64,000 nucleotides of DNA from Paenibacillus thermotolerans (GCF_028745515.1 NZ_JAQZSG010000010.1:62001-126000); one strand, 5' to 3'; shown: positions 15,808-24,617, counted from the stretch's first letter. The notes: generated by a model not told the origin, from the sequence alone. Translations and numbers: made by a program.

Positions 15808-17442
15808 GTGAAAAAATTTCTTACCAAATTAGCGGCCCTCATGCTGACTGCGGCTTTGGTGTTCTCGGTCATCGGTGCATCCAGCGCAGGAGCGGTGCGC
15901 CCGGGCTTTGATCCGAAGAAGGTTGGCGGGAAAGTCGTACTGACTTCATTTTCCGATCCGGTAATTCTTATTTGGAACCGAGCGAGCGATTCCGCTTCCA
16001 ACGATATTATGGGCTTCGTTCATGAAGCGCTTGTAGGGGCAGACATCAACGGCCAGCCGATTCCGGCGCTTGCGACAAGCTGGTCCTTCGACAAGCCGAG
16101 CCTGACTTGGACGTTTAACCTCCGCAAGGGCGTCAAGTGGCACGACGGCAAGCCGTTTACCGCGAAGGACGTTAAGTTCTCGATGGATATGTATACGCAT
16201 CCGGATACGCTCAACACGTACCGTGCGGACTACGAGTCGATTGAAAGCACGACGATCGTCAACGACTATCAAGTCAAAATCAAATTGAAAGAAAACAACG
16301 TATTCTTCCTGACAGGCGGTCCTGCTTCGGTAGGCGCAATCTTGCCGGCTCACCTGTTCCCGAACGGAATTAAGGACTACAATGCGAACAACTCCAAGTT
16401 CGGTCGTCATCCGATCGGCACGGGTCCATTCAAAATGAAAGAGTGGAAAACCGACGAGCGCGTCGTTCTGGAAGCGAACAAAGATTGGTGGCAAGGTCGT
16501 CCTTACCTTGATGAGATTGTCATCCGCATTTTGCCGGATTCCAACGTTGAAACGTTGAACCTGATCAAAGGCGACATCGATTTCGTATACTCGCTGAATG
16601 CCAGAACGTTGTCCGAAGTTGCTAAAGATAAAGACTTGAAGACACTGACATACGATTACGGCCGATTCGATTACGTCGGCTGGAACAACGATAACCCGAT
16701 CTTTAAAGATAAGAACGTACGTCTTGCCATGAACTATGCGTATAACCGTCAAGCGATCGTATCGCAAATTTTCCTGGGCAAAGCGTTCCCGGGTACCGGC
16801 CCGATGCATCCGAAGCTGCCGCAAGAAAACAAAGACGTGAAGCCTTATCCGTACGATTTGAAGAAAGCGGCCGAACTGCTTGCTGCCGCCGGTTATAAGA
16901 AAGGCTCCGACGGTATTCTCGCGAAGGACGGCAAAAAGCTCGAACTCGAAATTTCCTACAACACAGGCAACGTGAACAGACAGAAGATGGCGCAAGTGCT
17001 TGCCGCCGACTTGAAAAAGCTTGGCGTTAAGACAACGGTGCGCGGATACGAATGGTCGCTTTATTTGGATAAATACAAAAAAGGCGAGCTCGATATGTTC
17101 GTATTGTCCTGGGGCGGTTATGACGGCGCAACGTTGGAGCACTACGGGTTCTTCCACTCGACGGCGATCCCGACGGCCGAGAACGGCTGGGCAGGCAACA
17201 ACCGTCTGCGCGTTCATTATCCTGAAGTTGACAAGATGCTCGAGAAATACTTGGTAACGGAAAATCCGGCAGAGCGCATTAAGATCTATCAAGAAATGCA
17301 CAAGTTCCTAGCCGATGAAGCTATAACGATTTTCTCGCACCACCCTCGTCAGACGGCAGGCATGAATAAAAACTTGATGGGCGTAAAAATTTCTATGTCC
17401 AACTACTACTTCAACATCCATGATTGGTACTGGAAAAAATAA
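15808..17442 (+). CDS. Peptide/nickel-type solute-binding protein (family 5), not lipidated
   Basis: A 544-residue exported protein of the OppA/DppA family. The signal sequence ends near IGASSAGA and has no cysteine, so there is no lipobox; Gram-positive binding proteins of this family are normally lipoproteins. The core pattern is clear: FVHEALVGADING, PALATSWSFDKPSLTWTFNL, GVKWHDGKPFTAKDVKFS and PIGTGPFKMKEW. It lies between an SLH protein and DppBCDF, so it should feed that importer. How it stays at the cell surface is open; the adjacent SLH protein could be a partner. A terminator-like hairpin separates it from dppB. Confidence 0.93.
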   Translation: MKKFLTKLAALMLTAALVFSVIGASSAGAVRPGFDPKKVGGKVVLTSFSDPVILIWNRASDSASNDIMGFVHEALVGADINGQPIPALATSWSFDKPSLTWTFNLRKGVKWHDGKPFTAKDVKFSMDMYTHPDTLNTYRADYESIESTTIVNDYQVKIKLKENNVFFLTGGPASVGAILPAHLFPNGIKDYNANNSKFGRHPIGTGPFKMKEWKTDERVVLEANKDWWQGRPYLDEIVIRILPDSNVETLNLIKGDIDFVYSLNARTLSEVAKDKDLKTLTYDYGRFDYVGWNNDNPIFKDKNVRLAMNYAYNRQAIVSQIFLGKAFPGTGPMHPKLPQENKDVKPYPYDLKKAAELLAAAGYKKGSDGILAKDGKKLELEISYNTGNVNRQKMAQVLAADLKKLGVKTTVRGYEWSLYLDKYKKGELDMFVLSWGGYDGATLEHYGFFHSTAIPTAENGWAGNNRLRVHYPEVDKMLEKYLVTENPAERIKIYQEMHKFLADEAITIFSHHPRQTAGMNKNLMGVKISMSNYYFNIHDWYWKK

Positions 17443-17500
17443 GCGTACCTAACACCCTAGAAGCTGCATAATCGTTATACGTGCGGACAATTTTTTCGTT

Positions 17501-17550
17501 CAGCCGCCAGCGATGCATGCCAGGTCGCGGCGGCTGTTCCATTTTTCTCT
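17501..17550 (+). terminator. Terminator-like hairpin between binding protein and permease genes
   Basis: CAGCCGCC-A-GCGA (17501-17513) pairs with TCGCGGCGGCTG (17525-17536), with a single bulged A, followed by TTCCATTTTTCTCT. Partial termination here would give more binding protein than permease. Confidence 0.75.
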
Positions 17551-17567
17551 GAAACGAGGGGTTAAGC

Positions 17568-18536
17568 TTGTTTGTATATATCGTGCGTCGAACGGTGCAA
17601 ACGATTCCACTACTGTTCATCATCTCCATCATCTCGTTTTTGCTCATGACGCTGGCCCCTGGCGACCCGACAGCGATGTTTCAAAATCCGGAGGGTGTGA
17701 ACAGCGCGGAAAGCCTGGATAATATTCGCGAATCGCTTGGTCTGAACGATCCGATTTACATTCAATATTTGAAGTGGCTTAAGCTGATCGTGTTAGAAGG
17801 GAATATGGGATATTCCTTCCAAGACGGGCGGCCGGTTTTGACGAAAATCGTGGAGCGGATCCCCGCTACGTTAATATTAATGGGGACAGCCATTACGATG
17901 TCGTTCCTCATCGCCATCCCGATCGGTGTTTTTTCGGCGGTACGAAAATACTCTACGGCGGATAACATTTTCACTTTTCTATCCTTCCTTGGGGTATCCA
18001 TTCCTTCGTTCTTCCTGGCGCTTATGGCCATTCTGGTATTTTCCGTCAAGCTATCGATTTTCCCCGTCAGCGGAATGCGCGGCGACGATACGGCAGGCTT
18101 CGACATTGCCGATATCGCTTATCATCTGGTATTGCCGGCAACCGTTCTTGCGTTCGGCCTCATCGCTTCCTTATCGCGCTTTATGCGCTCCAGCATGCTA
18201 GAGGTCATTAACCAAGACTTCATTCGAACCGCCAGAGCGAAAGGTTTATCCGAGCGAAAAGTAGTTCTTAAACACGCGCTGCGGAATGCCATGCTGCCGA
18301 TCATTACGCTCATCGGCCTTCAGCTTCCGAACCTGCTTGGCGGAGCGCTCATTATCGAGCAAATTTTCGCCTGGCCGGGAATGGGCAGGCTCGGCATCGG
18401 CTCGATCTTTATAAGAGATTATCAAGTCATTATGGGAATAACGATGGTAGGGTCCGTGCTTGTCGTGATCGGCAATCTGCTGGCTGACGTGCTGTATGCC
18501 ATCGTCGACCCGCGTATACAATACGGCAAAAACTAA
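17568..18536 (+). CDS. dppB: Dipeptide/oligopeptide ABC permease DppB-type
   Basis: A 322-residue integral membrane protein, with TTG start 17568 behind GAGGGGT. It has six predicted helices. The N-terminal MFVYIVRRTVQTIPLLFIIS and the large first extracellular loop with GDPTAMFQNPEG are typical of the DppB/OppB half. The EAA loop that docks the ATPase is at FIRTARAKGLSERKVVLKHALRNAMLP. The C-terminus DPRIQYGKN is the usual ending. Together with DppC it forms the membrane channel for peptides bound by the upstream binding protein. Confidence 0.95.
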   Translation: MFVYIVRRTVQTIPLLFIISIISFLLMTLAPGDPTAMFQNPEGVNSAESLDNIRESLGLNDPIYIQYLKWLKLIVLEGNMGYSFQDGRPVLTKIVERIPATLILMGTAITMSFLIAIPIGVFSAVRKYSTADNIFTFLSFLGVSIPSFFLALMAILVFSVKLSIFPVSGMRGDDTAGFDIADIAYHLVLPATVLAFGLIASLSRFMRSSMLEVINQDFIRTARAKGLSERKVVLKHALRNAMLPIITLIGLQLPNLLGGALIIEQIFAWPGMGRLGIGSIFIRDYQVIMGITMVGSVLVVIGNLLADVLYAIVDPRIQYGKN

Positions 18537-18551
18537 GTTGAGGTGAAATTC

Positions 18552-19478
18552 GTGAGCTTACCGAATCCCGCTGCTACACCCGCTAACGGACCGCAAGTTC
18601 AGAACGACTGGTCGATGCAAGGCAAAATTGAAAGCCGCGGAGCCGCCATTTGGAAACGATACAAAAAAAATAAGCTCGCGGTCGCCGGATTAGTCGTCAT
18701 TTCCATATATATTTTGCTTGCTATTTGCGCGCCGTTATTTTCGGAATATAATCCTGAAGGTTTGGACTTGATGAATGCGGACATGCCGCCCAGCTTGAGT
18801 CATCCGTTCGGCACCGATTCTCTTGGCGGAGATGTGTTTATCCGCAGCTTGTACGGCGCCCGGGTGTCGTTGACGGTCGCTTTCGTAGCCATGGTCATTA
18901 CCGTAGCGATCGGCGTTTCATACGGAGCGGTTTCCGGATATTTCGGAGGCGTTGTCGATGCGATCATGATGCGGATCGTGGACGCGCTTCAATCGATCCC
19001 GTCTTTCTTCCTGCTGCTGATTATCGCCGCGATTATGACGCCTTCATTATGGTCGACGATATTGGCAATCAGTCTTTTAGGCTGGATGAGCATGGCCCGT
19101 ATTGTTCGAAGCGAAATTTTATCGCTGCGCCAAAGAGATTACGCTGTAGCGGCCATTGCGACAGGTGAAACAAAGCCGTCTATCATTTTTTATCACATCT
19201 TGCCGAACGCGATCGCGCCGATTATTGTTATTGCTACGCTGGACGTTGCGGGAAACATTCTTTATGAAGCTACGCTAAGCTTTCTAGGATTGGGAATACA
19301 ACCGCCGACGCCGAGCTGGGGCAATATGCTGTCCGCCGCACAGGAGCTTGTTACGTTGACGATGTACCCTTGGGTAGCCGTATTTCCGGGTCTTTTCATT
19401 ATGATTGCCGTTCTTTCGGTTAACTTTATCGGCGACGGACTTCGCGATGCGCTTGATCCGAAGATGAAAGACAAATAA
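18552..19478 (+). CDS. dppC: Dipeptide/oligopeptide ABC permease DppC-type
   Basis: A 308-residue membrane protein. I prefer GTG 18552 to GTG 18543 because the GAGGTG ribosome site overlaps the latter. An N-terminal cytoplasmic stretch is followed by the conserved IWKRYKKNKLAVAGLVVI helix, the PFGTDSLGGDVFIRSLYGARVS motif, and the EAA loop (YAVAAIATGETKPSIIFYHILPNA). The C-terminus NFIGDGLRDALDPKMKDK is diagnostic for the family. The gap to dppB is 15 bases, consistent with one transcript. Confidence 0.95.
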   Translation: MSLPNPAATPANGPQVQNDWSMQGKIESRGAAIWKRYKKNKLAVAGLVVISIYILLAICAPLFSEYNPEGLDLMNADMPPSLSHPFGTDSLGGDVFIRSLYGARVSLTVAFVAMVITVAIGVSYGAVSGYFGGVVDAIMMRIVDALQSIPSFFLLLIIAAIMTPSLWSTILAISLLGWMSMARIVRSEILSLRQRDYAVAAIATGETKPSIIFYHILPNAIAPIIVIATLDVAGNILYEATLSFLGLGIQPPTPSWGNMLSAAQELVTLTMYPWVAVFPGLFIMIAVLSVNFIGDGLRDALDPKMKDK

Positions 19479-19523
19479 GCAAGAGCCACTTTCCTGCGCC
19501 AAAAACTAGAGGAGGACAAGCCA

Positions 19524-20528
19524 ATGGCAGCGATTGAGAAGAAACAGGCGACGTTGGTGAGAGTATCGAATTTAAAAACTTACTTTTATACGGAAGACGG
19601 CACAGTGCCGGCAATCGACGGCGTCGACTTCGAGGTTCGCCAAGGCGAGACGCTGGCAATTGTCGGCGAGTCGGGCAGCGGAAAGAGCGTAACCTCCTTA
19701 TCGTTGATGCGGTTGATTCCGTCGCCCCCAGGAAAAATTGTAGACGGTGAAATCACTTTTAAGGGCGAAAGCTTGCTCGAGAAATCGGAAGCGGAAATGC
19801 GCCAAATCCGCGGAAACAAAATATCGATGATTTTTCAAGAGCCAATGACGTCTTTAAACCCTGTATTTAAAGTCGGGGACCAAATCTCGGAAACTCTTAT
19901 ATTGCATCAAAATATGAATAAGCAGGACGCGATGACGCAAGCGATCGAATTGATGAAGCTTGTTGGAATCCCGGAACCGGAACGCCGCGTGAAGCAGTAC
20001 CCTCACGAGTTGTCCGGCGGCATGAGGCAGCGCGTGATGATTGCAATGGCACTCGCTTGCAAGCCGGAGCTGCTCATTGCGGATGAGCCGACGACGGCGC
20101 TTGACGTGACGATTCAAAACCAAATTTTGCAGTTAATGAAACAACTAAAGCAGACTATAAACACGTCCATCGTGTTAATCACCCACGATCTTGGCGTCGT
20201 TGCGGAAATGGCGGACCGCGTAATCGTAATGTATTCCGGTCAAATCGTGGAGCAAGGCGATGTGTTTACCATATTCGAAAACCCGAAGCATCCGTATACG
20301 GAAGGCTTGCTGCGCTCGATGCCGGGCCACGAAAAGCGCACCGGAAAGCTCTATGCCATCGAGGGAGTCGTTCCGAATCCGCTCAATTTGCCGCCGGGGT
20401 GCCGTTTCGCGCCTCGTTGCCAATACGCGAACGATTTGTGCAGAAGCGCCATGCCGGACGTCGTTCGGATCAATGATGAGGAAACAGTGCGCTGCTGGAA
20501 ATACACGGATCGTTGGGAGGAGCAATAA
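19524..20528 (+). CDS. dppD: Peptide ABC transporter ATPase DppD-type
   Basis: A 334-residue ATPase, with the ATG at 19524 behind GAGGA. Walker A is GESGSGKS (residues 50-57), the Q-loop is [11 protein letters not shown], the signature LSGGMRQRV, Walker [13 protein letters not shown], and the H-loop ITHDLGVV. The C-terminal oligopeptide-transporter extension has the cysteine cluster [14 protein letters not shown] plus a later Cys, reported in related DppD proteins to bind a 4Fe-4S cluster (family knowledge). It pairs with DppF. The next start codon lies two bases after its stop. Confidence 0.95.
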   Translation: MAAIEKKQATLVRVSNLKTYFYTEDGTVPAIDGVDFEVRQGETLAIVGESGSGKSVTSLSLMRLIPSPPGKIVDGEITFKGESLLEKSEAEMRQIRGNKISMIFQEPMTSLNPVFKVGDQISETLILHQNMNKQDAMTQAIELMKLVGIPEPERRVKQYPHELSGGMRQRVMIAMALACKPELLIADEPTTALDVTIQNQILQLMKQLKQTINTSIVLITHDLGVVAEMADRVIVMYSGQIVEQGDVFTIFENPKHPYTEGLLRSMPGHEKRTGKLYAIEGVVPNPLNLPPGCRFAPRCQYANDLCRSAMPDVVRINDEETVRCWKYTDRWEEQ

Positions 20529-20530
20529 AT

Positions 20531-21514
20531 ATGACGGCAGCAAGAGAAACGTTGTTGAAGGTCGATCGGGTGAAAAAATATTTCCCGATTCGCGGGGGCT
20601 TTTTCGGCGGAGTAAAAGCGCATGTGAAAGCCGTTGACGGCATTTCGTTCGATTTATACAAAGGAGAGACGCTAGGTCTCGTCGGGGAAAGCGGCTGCGG
20701 GAAATCGACCATCGGAAAAACGATGGTACGCCTCTTGGACGCGACGGAAGGCTCCGTCGAATTCGACGGCAAAAATATTTTCGCTCTCCCTGAGAAAGAA
20801 ATGCGCAAGCTTCGCGCCGACATGCAATTTATTTTTCAAGATCCGTTCTCCTCGTTGAATCCTCGGTTAAGCATCGGCGAAGCGATCGAGCGGGTTTTGA
20901 AAATTCACGGCTTCGGCAACGCCAAGGAAAGAGAAGAGCGAGTGCAGCAGTTACTTGAGATGGTCGGACTCAGCCCATACCATATCCGGCGCTATCCGCA
21001 CGAATTCAGCGGCGGACAGCGTCAGCGGGTCGGCATTGCGAGGGCGCTCGCTTTAAATCCGAAGCTGATCGTGCTGGACGAACCGGTTTCCGCACTTGAC
21101 GTCTCGATTCAGTCTCAAGTCGTTAACCTGCTTGAAGAGCTGCAGGAACGATTAGGATTGACCTACTTGTTCGTATCCCACGGACTTAATGTCGTGCGGC
21201 ATATCAGCAACCGGGTAGGCGTCATGTACCTAGGCAAGCTGGTGGAGCTTGCCGATGCCGACGAACTGTTCGAGCGCCCGAAGCATCCTTACACGCAAGC
21301 GCTCATCTCGGCGAATCCGATCGCAAACCCGAGACTGCGCCATCAGGAAAAAATTGTGCTTCAAGGCGACGTACCCAGTCCGATCAATCCGCCGTCCGGG
21401 TGCAGGTTCCATACGCGCTGCCCTTACGCGCAGGCGAAATGCAAGGAAGAAGAGCCGGAGCTTACCGTCGACGAGGGCGGACATTACGCGGCTTGTCACT
21501 ACCCGCTTAACTAA
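20531..21514 (+). CDS. dppF: Peptide ABC transporter ATPase DppF-type
   Basis: A 327-residue ATPase, with the ATG at 20531 using GGAGG located inside the dppD coding end, so the two are translationally coupled. Walker A is GESGCGKS, the signature [15 protein letters not shown], and Walker [13 protein letters not shown]. The H-loop reads VSHGLNVV instead of the usual AHDL, so the residue after the switch histidine is Gly rather than Asp; the histidine itself is kept. The C-terminal peptide-transporter extension has [15 protein letters not shown]. It ends the dpp operon. I see no clear terminator directly behind it. Confidence 0.95.
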   Translation: MTAARETLLKVDRVKKYFPIRGGFFGGVKAHVKAVDGISFDLYKGETLGLVGESGCGKSTIGKTMVRLLDATEGSVEFDGKNIFALPEKEMRKLRADMQFIFQDPFSSLNPRLSIGEAIERVLKIHGFGNAKEREERVQQLLEMVGLSPYHIRRYPHEFSGGQRQRVGIARALALNPKLIVLDEPVSALDVSIQSQVVNLLEELQERLGLTYLFVSHGLNVVRHISNRVGVMYLGKLVELADADELFERPKHPYTQALISANPIANPRLRHQEKIVLQGDVPSPINPPSGCRFHTRCPYAQAKCKEEEPELTVDEGGHYAACHYPLN

Positions 21515-21637
21515 AAAATGTCATTCGATGTTACCGGATTGGAAAAATTTTTTAACCCGCAGACGAAACCGACAGGAATACAGCTTTTGTCCGCGAATAT
21601 ATCTTACTATCTTTGTAGGACTTTAGGGTGAGTTTTC

Positions 21638-22357
21638 ATGGACAAGAAATTCCTAATCGCTGACGAGCAAGACAACCGGGGTGCGGCTTTAGAAATTTTT
21701 TTCCGACAATTCGGCCATGCGGAACGGTGTACGGACGGAATCGGTGCGCTAGTCAAGACGCTTCAGCATAAACCGGACCTTATCGTCTTGAGCAGTACGG
21801 TGCCCAAGCTGTCGGGAGCGGAATTGTGCGAGCAGGTGAGAGCCGCTTCCCAAGCCGTAATCATTATGATTGCAGGCGGGACGTCGGAGGACAGAATTGC
21901 TTGTTATGAGGCGGGAGCCGACGACGTGATCGGTGCCGACGCCGAGCCGAAGGAAATAGCCAGCAAAGCCGCAGCTTGGCTTCGGCGCACCGGTTTTAAG
22001 CCGGCCGAAGAGCCTGAGGAGAGCACGGTGCTCCATTTCGGTCCTCTTGCCATGAACCGGCGAACCCACAAAACTTTCGTCGAAGGTGACGAAATAAACT
22101 TGACACGGAAGGAATTTTCCATTCTGTGGATGCTGCTGTCCAAACAAAATCAAATTGTCAGCCGGAATGAACTGTTGCGAATCGTATGGAGCTACGAGGC
22201 GCTCGGCGATGATCGCATGATCGACACCCATCTGAACCGAATCAGAAAGAAACTGAGCAAATACAATCATATTTTGGCGATCAAGACGGTATGGGGTGTC
22301 GGTTACAAGCTCGAAAAAGCAAAACCGGAGCTCGCTCCGAGGATTCACACTTTATAG
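21638..22357 (+). CDS. OmpR-family regulator with degenerate receiver (pseudo-receiver)
   Basis: A 239-residue protein, with the ATG at 21638 behind AGGGTGAG. Residues 1-120 have a receiver fold pattern and residues 131-230 a winged-helix DNA-binding domain (LTRKEFSILWMLLSKQNQIV, then VWSYEALGDDRMIDTHLNRI and VWGVGYKLEK). The acidic pair D9/E10 is present, but the phosphoacceptor Asp is replaced by Ser (VLSSTVPKLSG, residue 52). The conserved Thr is Ala79 and the conserved Lys is Ala100. Ordinary phosphorylation should therefore be impossible. No histidine kinase gene is adjacent. It may work constitutively or be controlled by protein or ligand binding. It is bounded by a strong bidirectional terminator. 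Confidence 0.9.
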   Translation: MDKKFLIADEQDNRGAALEIFFRQFGHAERCTDGIGALVKTLQHKPDLIVLSSTVPKLSGAELCEQVRAASQAVIIMIAGGTSEDRIACYEAGADDVIGADAEPKEIASKAAAWLRRTGFKPAEEPEESTVLHFGPLAMNRRTHKTFVEGDEINLTRKEFSILWMLLSKQNQIVSRNELLRIVWSYEALGDDRMIDTHLNRIRKKLSKYNHILAIKTVWGVGYKLEKAKPELAPRIHTL

Positions 22358-22387
22358 TGTGCCGCAACGATGCGTACATATGCGATA

Positions 22388-22431
22388 AAACAAAGGGCCA
22401 AGCGTGCGGTCGCACGCTTGGCCCTTTGTTT
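22388..22431. terminator. Strong bidirectional terminator
   Basis: A perfect 21 bp stem (arms 22388-22408 and 22411-22431, core AAGGGCCAAGCGTGCG) with a GT turn and A/T-rich ends on both strands. It lies between the convergent regulator gene (ends 22357) and the DUF2626 gene (ends 22499). Confidence 0.88.
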
Positions 22432-22454
22432 GCGATTCAGAAGGTAACGAAGCA

Positions 22455-22476
22455 GGCCGCTCCTTAAGGAGCGGCC
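22455..22476. repeat. Perfect 22 bp palindrome
   Basis: Positions 22455-22476 are perfectly self-complementary around CCTTAAGG and flanked by GC-rich sequence. On the minus strand it follows the DUF2626 stop by about 20 bases but has no U-tract. It could be a terminator stem, a protein site or a cruciform. Confidence 0.7.
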
Positions 22477-22498
22477 CGGCGCTGCATTTGTAAAGTTT

Positions 22499-22732
22499 TT
22501 AGAAGGTGTCCATCTTTAAGAAGGACCAATAGGTAAAGCCGGTAAACGCAAGGATCATGTAACCCCAGAACAGAAGTATGTAGGTCCGTTCCGATAAATT
22601 CATATACCCTAAGATGACGAATGCGGCCGTTTGGAAAAAGAACAGCAAAGCCATCTGGGTCATATGTCCAGCCAAAGCCATCAAGCCGATTACAAGGGTC
22701 CAAAACCCGAGAACCCGATACATACGCGGCAT
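22499..22732 (-). CDS. DUF2626 (YqgY-like) membrane protein
   Basis: A 77-residue protein starting MPRMYRVLGFWTLVIGLMAL. It has three hydrophobic segments and the family block FFFQTAAFVILGYMNLSERTYI, matching the DUF2626/YqgY family of small membrane proteins found across Bacillales. Function is unknown. It is transcribed alone on the minus strand and ends near the bidirectional terminator. Confidence 0.88.
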   Translation of the reverse strand: MPRMYRVLGFWTLVIGLMALAGHMTQMALLFFFQTAAFVILGYMNLSERTYILLFWGYMILAFTGFTYWSFLKMDTF

Positions 22733-23011
22733 TGACGCTCCCCCTCTCTACAGTGCAATGATGCTAACAGGTGTATTTTGCTACCGGATATTATACCCTT
22801 AGGATGTCATAAAGTAAACGATTTAACCGTGACAGAATCAGTAACTTTTATTATTCCAACCAATATATGCGGCTAACCGGTTCGCGCAGGTATGATATAC
22901 GCCACTTTTGGACATACCGGATAGTATGAAATAGATTCTATGAACTCTACCATGGGCATAGAGATAAATTGTGGATCTATACCGAAATCTTGGTTAGGAG
23001 GAATAATACGC

Positions 23012-23671
23012 ATGTCTGCAGTACGACAAGATGCATGGAGTCCCGAAGACGATCTGATATTGGCGGAAGTAACGCTTCGGCATATTCGCGAAGGGAGCAC
23101 GCAGCTTACCGCTTTTGAGGAAGTCGGCGAGCGGATCGGAAGAACGGCGGCGGCTTGCGGCTTCCGGTGGAATTCCACCGTTAGGAAGAGATATGATGCC
23201 GCGATTCAGATTGCCAAAGCGCAAAGACAGAAGCGCAATCAAGTGAAAAAGCAAAGCTCCGCAGCGTCGGGAGCCGACATGGCTTCCGCATCTTCCGTTG
23301 CCGTCATGGAGAGCGACCAGGCGGTGAAGTGGGACGGCACATCGGAGGATACTCTATCTTTCGATGCGATTATCCGGTATTTGCGGCAATGGAAAGGCAC
23401 TCAAGCCGAGTTGACCCGCCAGCTCCGCGCCCTGGAGAAAGAGCTTCGAGAGAAAGAAGAAGAAATTATGAAGCTTCGCGAAGTGAATGAGAGACTGTCT
23501 CAAGAGGTCAACAGCGTGCAAACCGATTACCGAATTGTAAACGACGATTACAAGGCTTTGATTCAAATCATGGATCGTGCCAGAAAGATGGCTTTTCTGC
23601 TCGAAGAGGAAGAAGAGTCGAAGTCGCGGTTTAAGATGGATGCGAACGGCAATTTGGAACGAATCGAATAA
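23012..23671 (+). CDS. RsfA/GerR (YlbO) family sporulation transcription regulator
   Basis: A 219-residue DNA-binding protein, with the ATG at 23012 behind TAGGAGG; a longer upstream frame is rejected. The N-terminal Myb/SANT-like domain begins [20 protein letters not shown] and ends with [17 protein letters not shown], which is diagnostic of the RsfA family. A Ser/Ala linker is followed by a long coiled coil (residues 125-195, rich in Leu, Glu and Lys). In B. subtilis RsfA acts in the forespore and the paralogue GerR (YlbO) in the mother cell. Because ylbO lies just upstream of the yllA-mraZ region there, GerR/YlbO is the likelier orthologue (synteny inference). Confidence 0.88.
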   Translation: MSAVRQDAWSPEDDLILAEVTLRHIREGSTQLTAFEEVGERIGRTAAACGFRWNSTVRKRYDAAIQIAKAQRQKRNQVKKQSSAASGADMASASSVAVMESDQAVKWDGTSEDTLSFDAIIRYLRQWKGTQAELTRQLRALEKELREKEEEIMKLREVNERLSQEVNSVQTDYRIVNDDYKALIQIMDRARKMAFLLEEEEESKSRFKMDANGNLERIE

Positions 23672-23703
23672 TTGGCGAAGCAAGAAAATGCGGTGCGCAG
23701 GTT

Positions 23704-23750
23704 AAGATCCCGGCCTCTTCTTTAGCAAAGAGCAGGCGCGGGATCTTTTG
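23704..23750 (+). terminator. Intrinsic terminator after the RsfA-family gene
   Basis: AAGATCCCG (23704-23712) pairs with CGGGATCTT (23739-23747), with further pairing inside, followed by TTTTG. Confidence 0.75.
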
Positions 23751-23774
23751 CGTTCAATGGAAGCGTGTTATAAT
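23747..23774 (+). promoter_or_regulatory. Possible SigA promoter for DUF3397-comFB
   Basis: TTTGCG (23747-23752) and TATAAT (23769-23774) with 16 bp spacing. A second TATAAT overlaps at 23774. The -35 is weak and overlaps the preceding terminator tail. Confidence 0.4.
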
Positions 23775-23834
23775 ATAATCGGCGCATCTTGATTTCGCAG
23801 AATAGGTTATGATACGAAAGCAGGTGAGCTCGCC

Positions 23835-24248
23835 TTGCAAGCGTTGAAGGATATCCTCGTTACAGCTTATGCCGCATTATCCGTCGTACCGTTCATAGGC
23901 TTCGCGGTTGTCTGGTTTGCCATCTATTTATGGAAGAAAGACAAGAAGACCGCTTTGTTCCGGGCGATGGACTTTTCTACTTTATTGTTGATCGGCTCCG
24001 TATCCGTGTTGTACAATTCAGTCTTTCGATCTACTTTCGGAATATATTTGCTGCTGCTTATATTTCTCATCGGATTCGGCATCCTAGGAAACGCCCAGCA
24101 CCGGAAAAGAGGAACCATCGACGCCAAAAAAATTTTTCGCGCCGTATGGAGACTCGGTTTCGTAGGCTTGAGCGCGGCATATCTTATATTATCCGTTATC
24201 AATATGACTCAAATATTGATTTGGGGGAATTCGAGTGGCGGTACATAA
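23835..24248 (+). CDS. DUF3397 membrane protein
   Basis: A 137-residue protein from TTG 23835, behind AGGTGAG. Four hydrophobic segments are seen, with the basic stretch GNAQHRKRGTIDAKKIFRAVWR between the third and fourth. Size, topology and its location just upstream of the bshC-mraZ region fit the DUF3397 family, which has no assigned function. It overlaps the ComFB gene by 14 bases, so the two are translationally linked. Confidence 0.78.
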   Translation: MQALKDILVTAYAALSVVPFIGFAVVWFAIYLWKKDKKTALFRAMDFSTLLLIGSVSVLYNSVFRSTFGIYLLLLIFLIGFGILGNAQHRKRGTIDAKKIFRAVWRLGFVGLSAAYLILSVINMTQILIWGNSSGGT

Positions 24249-24501
24249 TTTAATGGAAGACATCGTAAAGAGCTGTTTGAAAGAAATGGCGGCTACCCAG
24301 CCGATTCTGACCAAGGTGCAGCCGAAATTGCTGGACGATATGGTCGCGATCGCACTGAATCGCCTGCCCCCGCGTTATGTCGCGACGGAGCGCGGCGAAG
24401 TCATCGCCAAGACGCAGCTTAGAGCGCAAGTGGAAAGCGATGTATATAAAGAGCTTACGGCAGCGATGAACAAAGTATTGAACTCCCCGGATCGCAAGTG
24501 A
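24235..24501 (+). CDS. ComFB-family protein
   Basis: An 88-residue protein from GTG 24235 behind GGGGGAA. The conserved block (LMEDIVKSCLKEM, then VAIALNRLPPRYVATERGE) matches the ComFB family, named after a B. subtilis late competence gene. The Cys residues that form the zinc site in some members are lacking. Some ComFB-like proteins in cyanobacteria bind cyclic dinucleotides (family knowledge), but nothing here proves ligand binding. It overlaps the DUF3397 gene. Confidence 0.8.
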   Translation: MAVHNLMEDIVKSCLKEMAATQPILTKVQPKLLDDMVAIALNRLPPRYVATERGEVIAKTQLRAQVESDVYKELTAAMNKVLNSPDRK

Positions 24502-24570
24502 TAGATCGATTGGATTACATTTTTCGATTACACGACGCATTGCCAAAATTCGCGAAAACGCATACATTTG

Positions 24571-24617
24571 CGCCGCTCTAACAAGTTTCCTTGCGTCATC
24601 TTCTTGTTAGGACGGCG
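24571..24617 (+). repeat. Long imperfect inverted repeat
   Basis: CGCCGCTCTAACAAG (24571-24585) and CTTGTTAGGACGGCG (24603-24617) pair with one mismatch and one wobble around a 17-base loop. No U-tract follows. It lies between the ComFB gene and the oppA promoter and might end the upstream transcript or bind a regulator. Confidence 0.55.

Noticed and set aside
15946-17301. 451-codon minus-strand open frame opposite the peptide-binding protein
   Set aside because: Shadow of a certain gene; composition rich in Arg, Val, Phe and His without domains.
22733-23011. A gene in the gap before the RsfA-family regulator
   Set aside because: No frame with ribosome site and coding character; probably the regulator's promoter and leader, but I could not define a sigma box with confidence.
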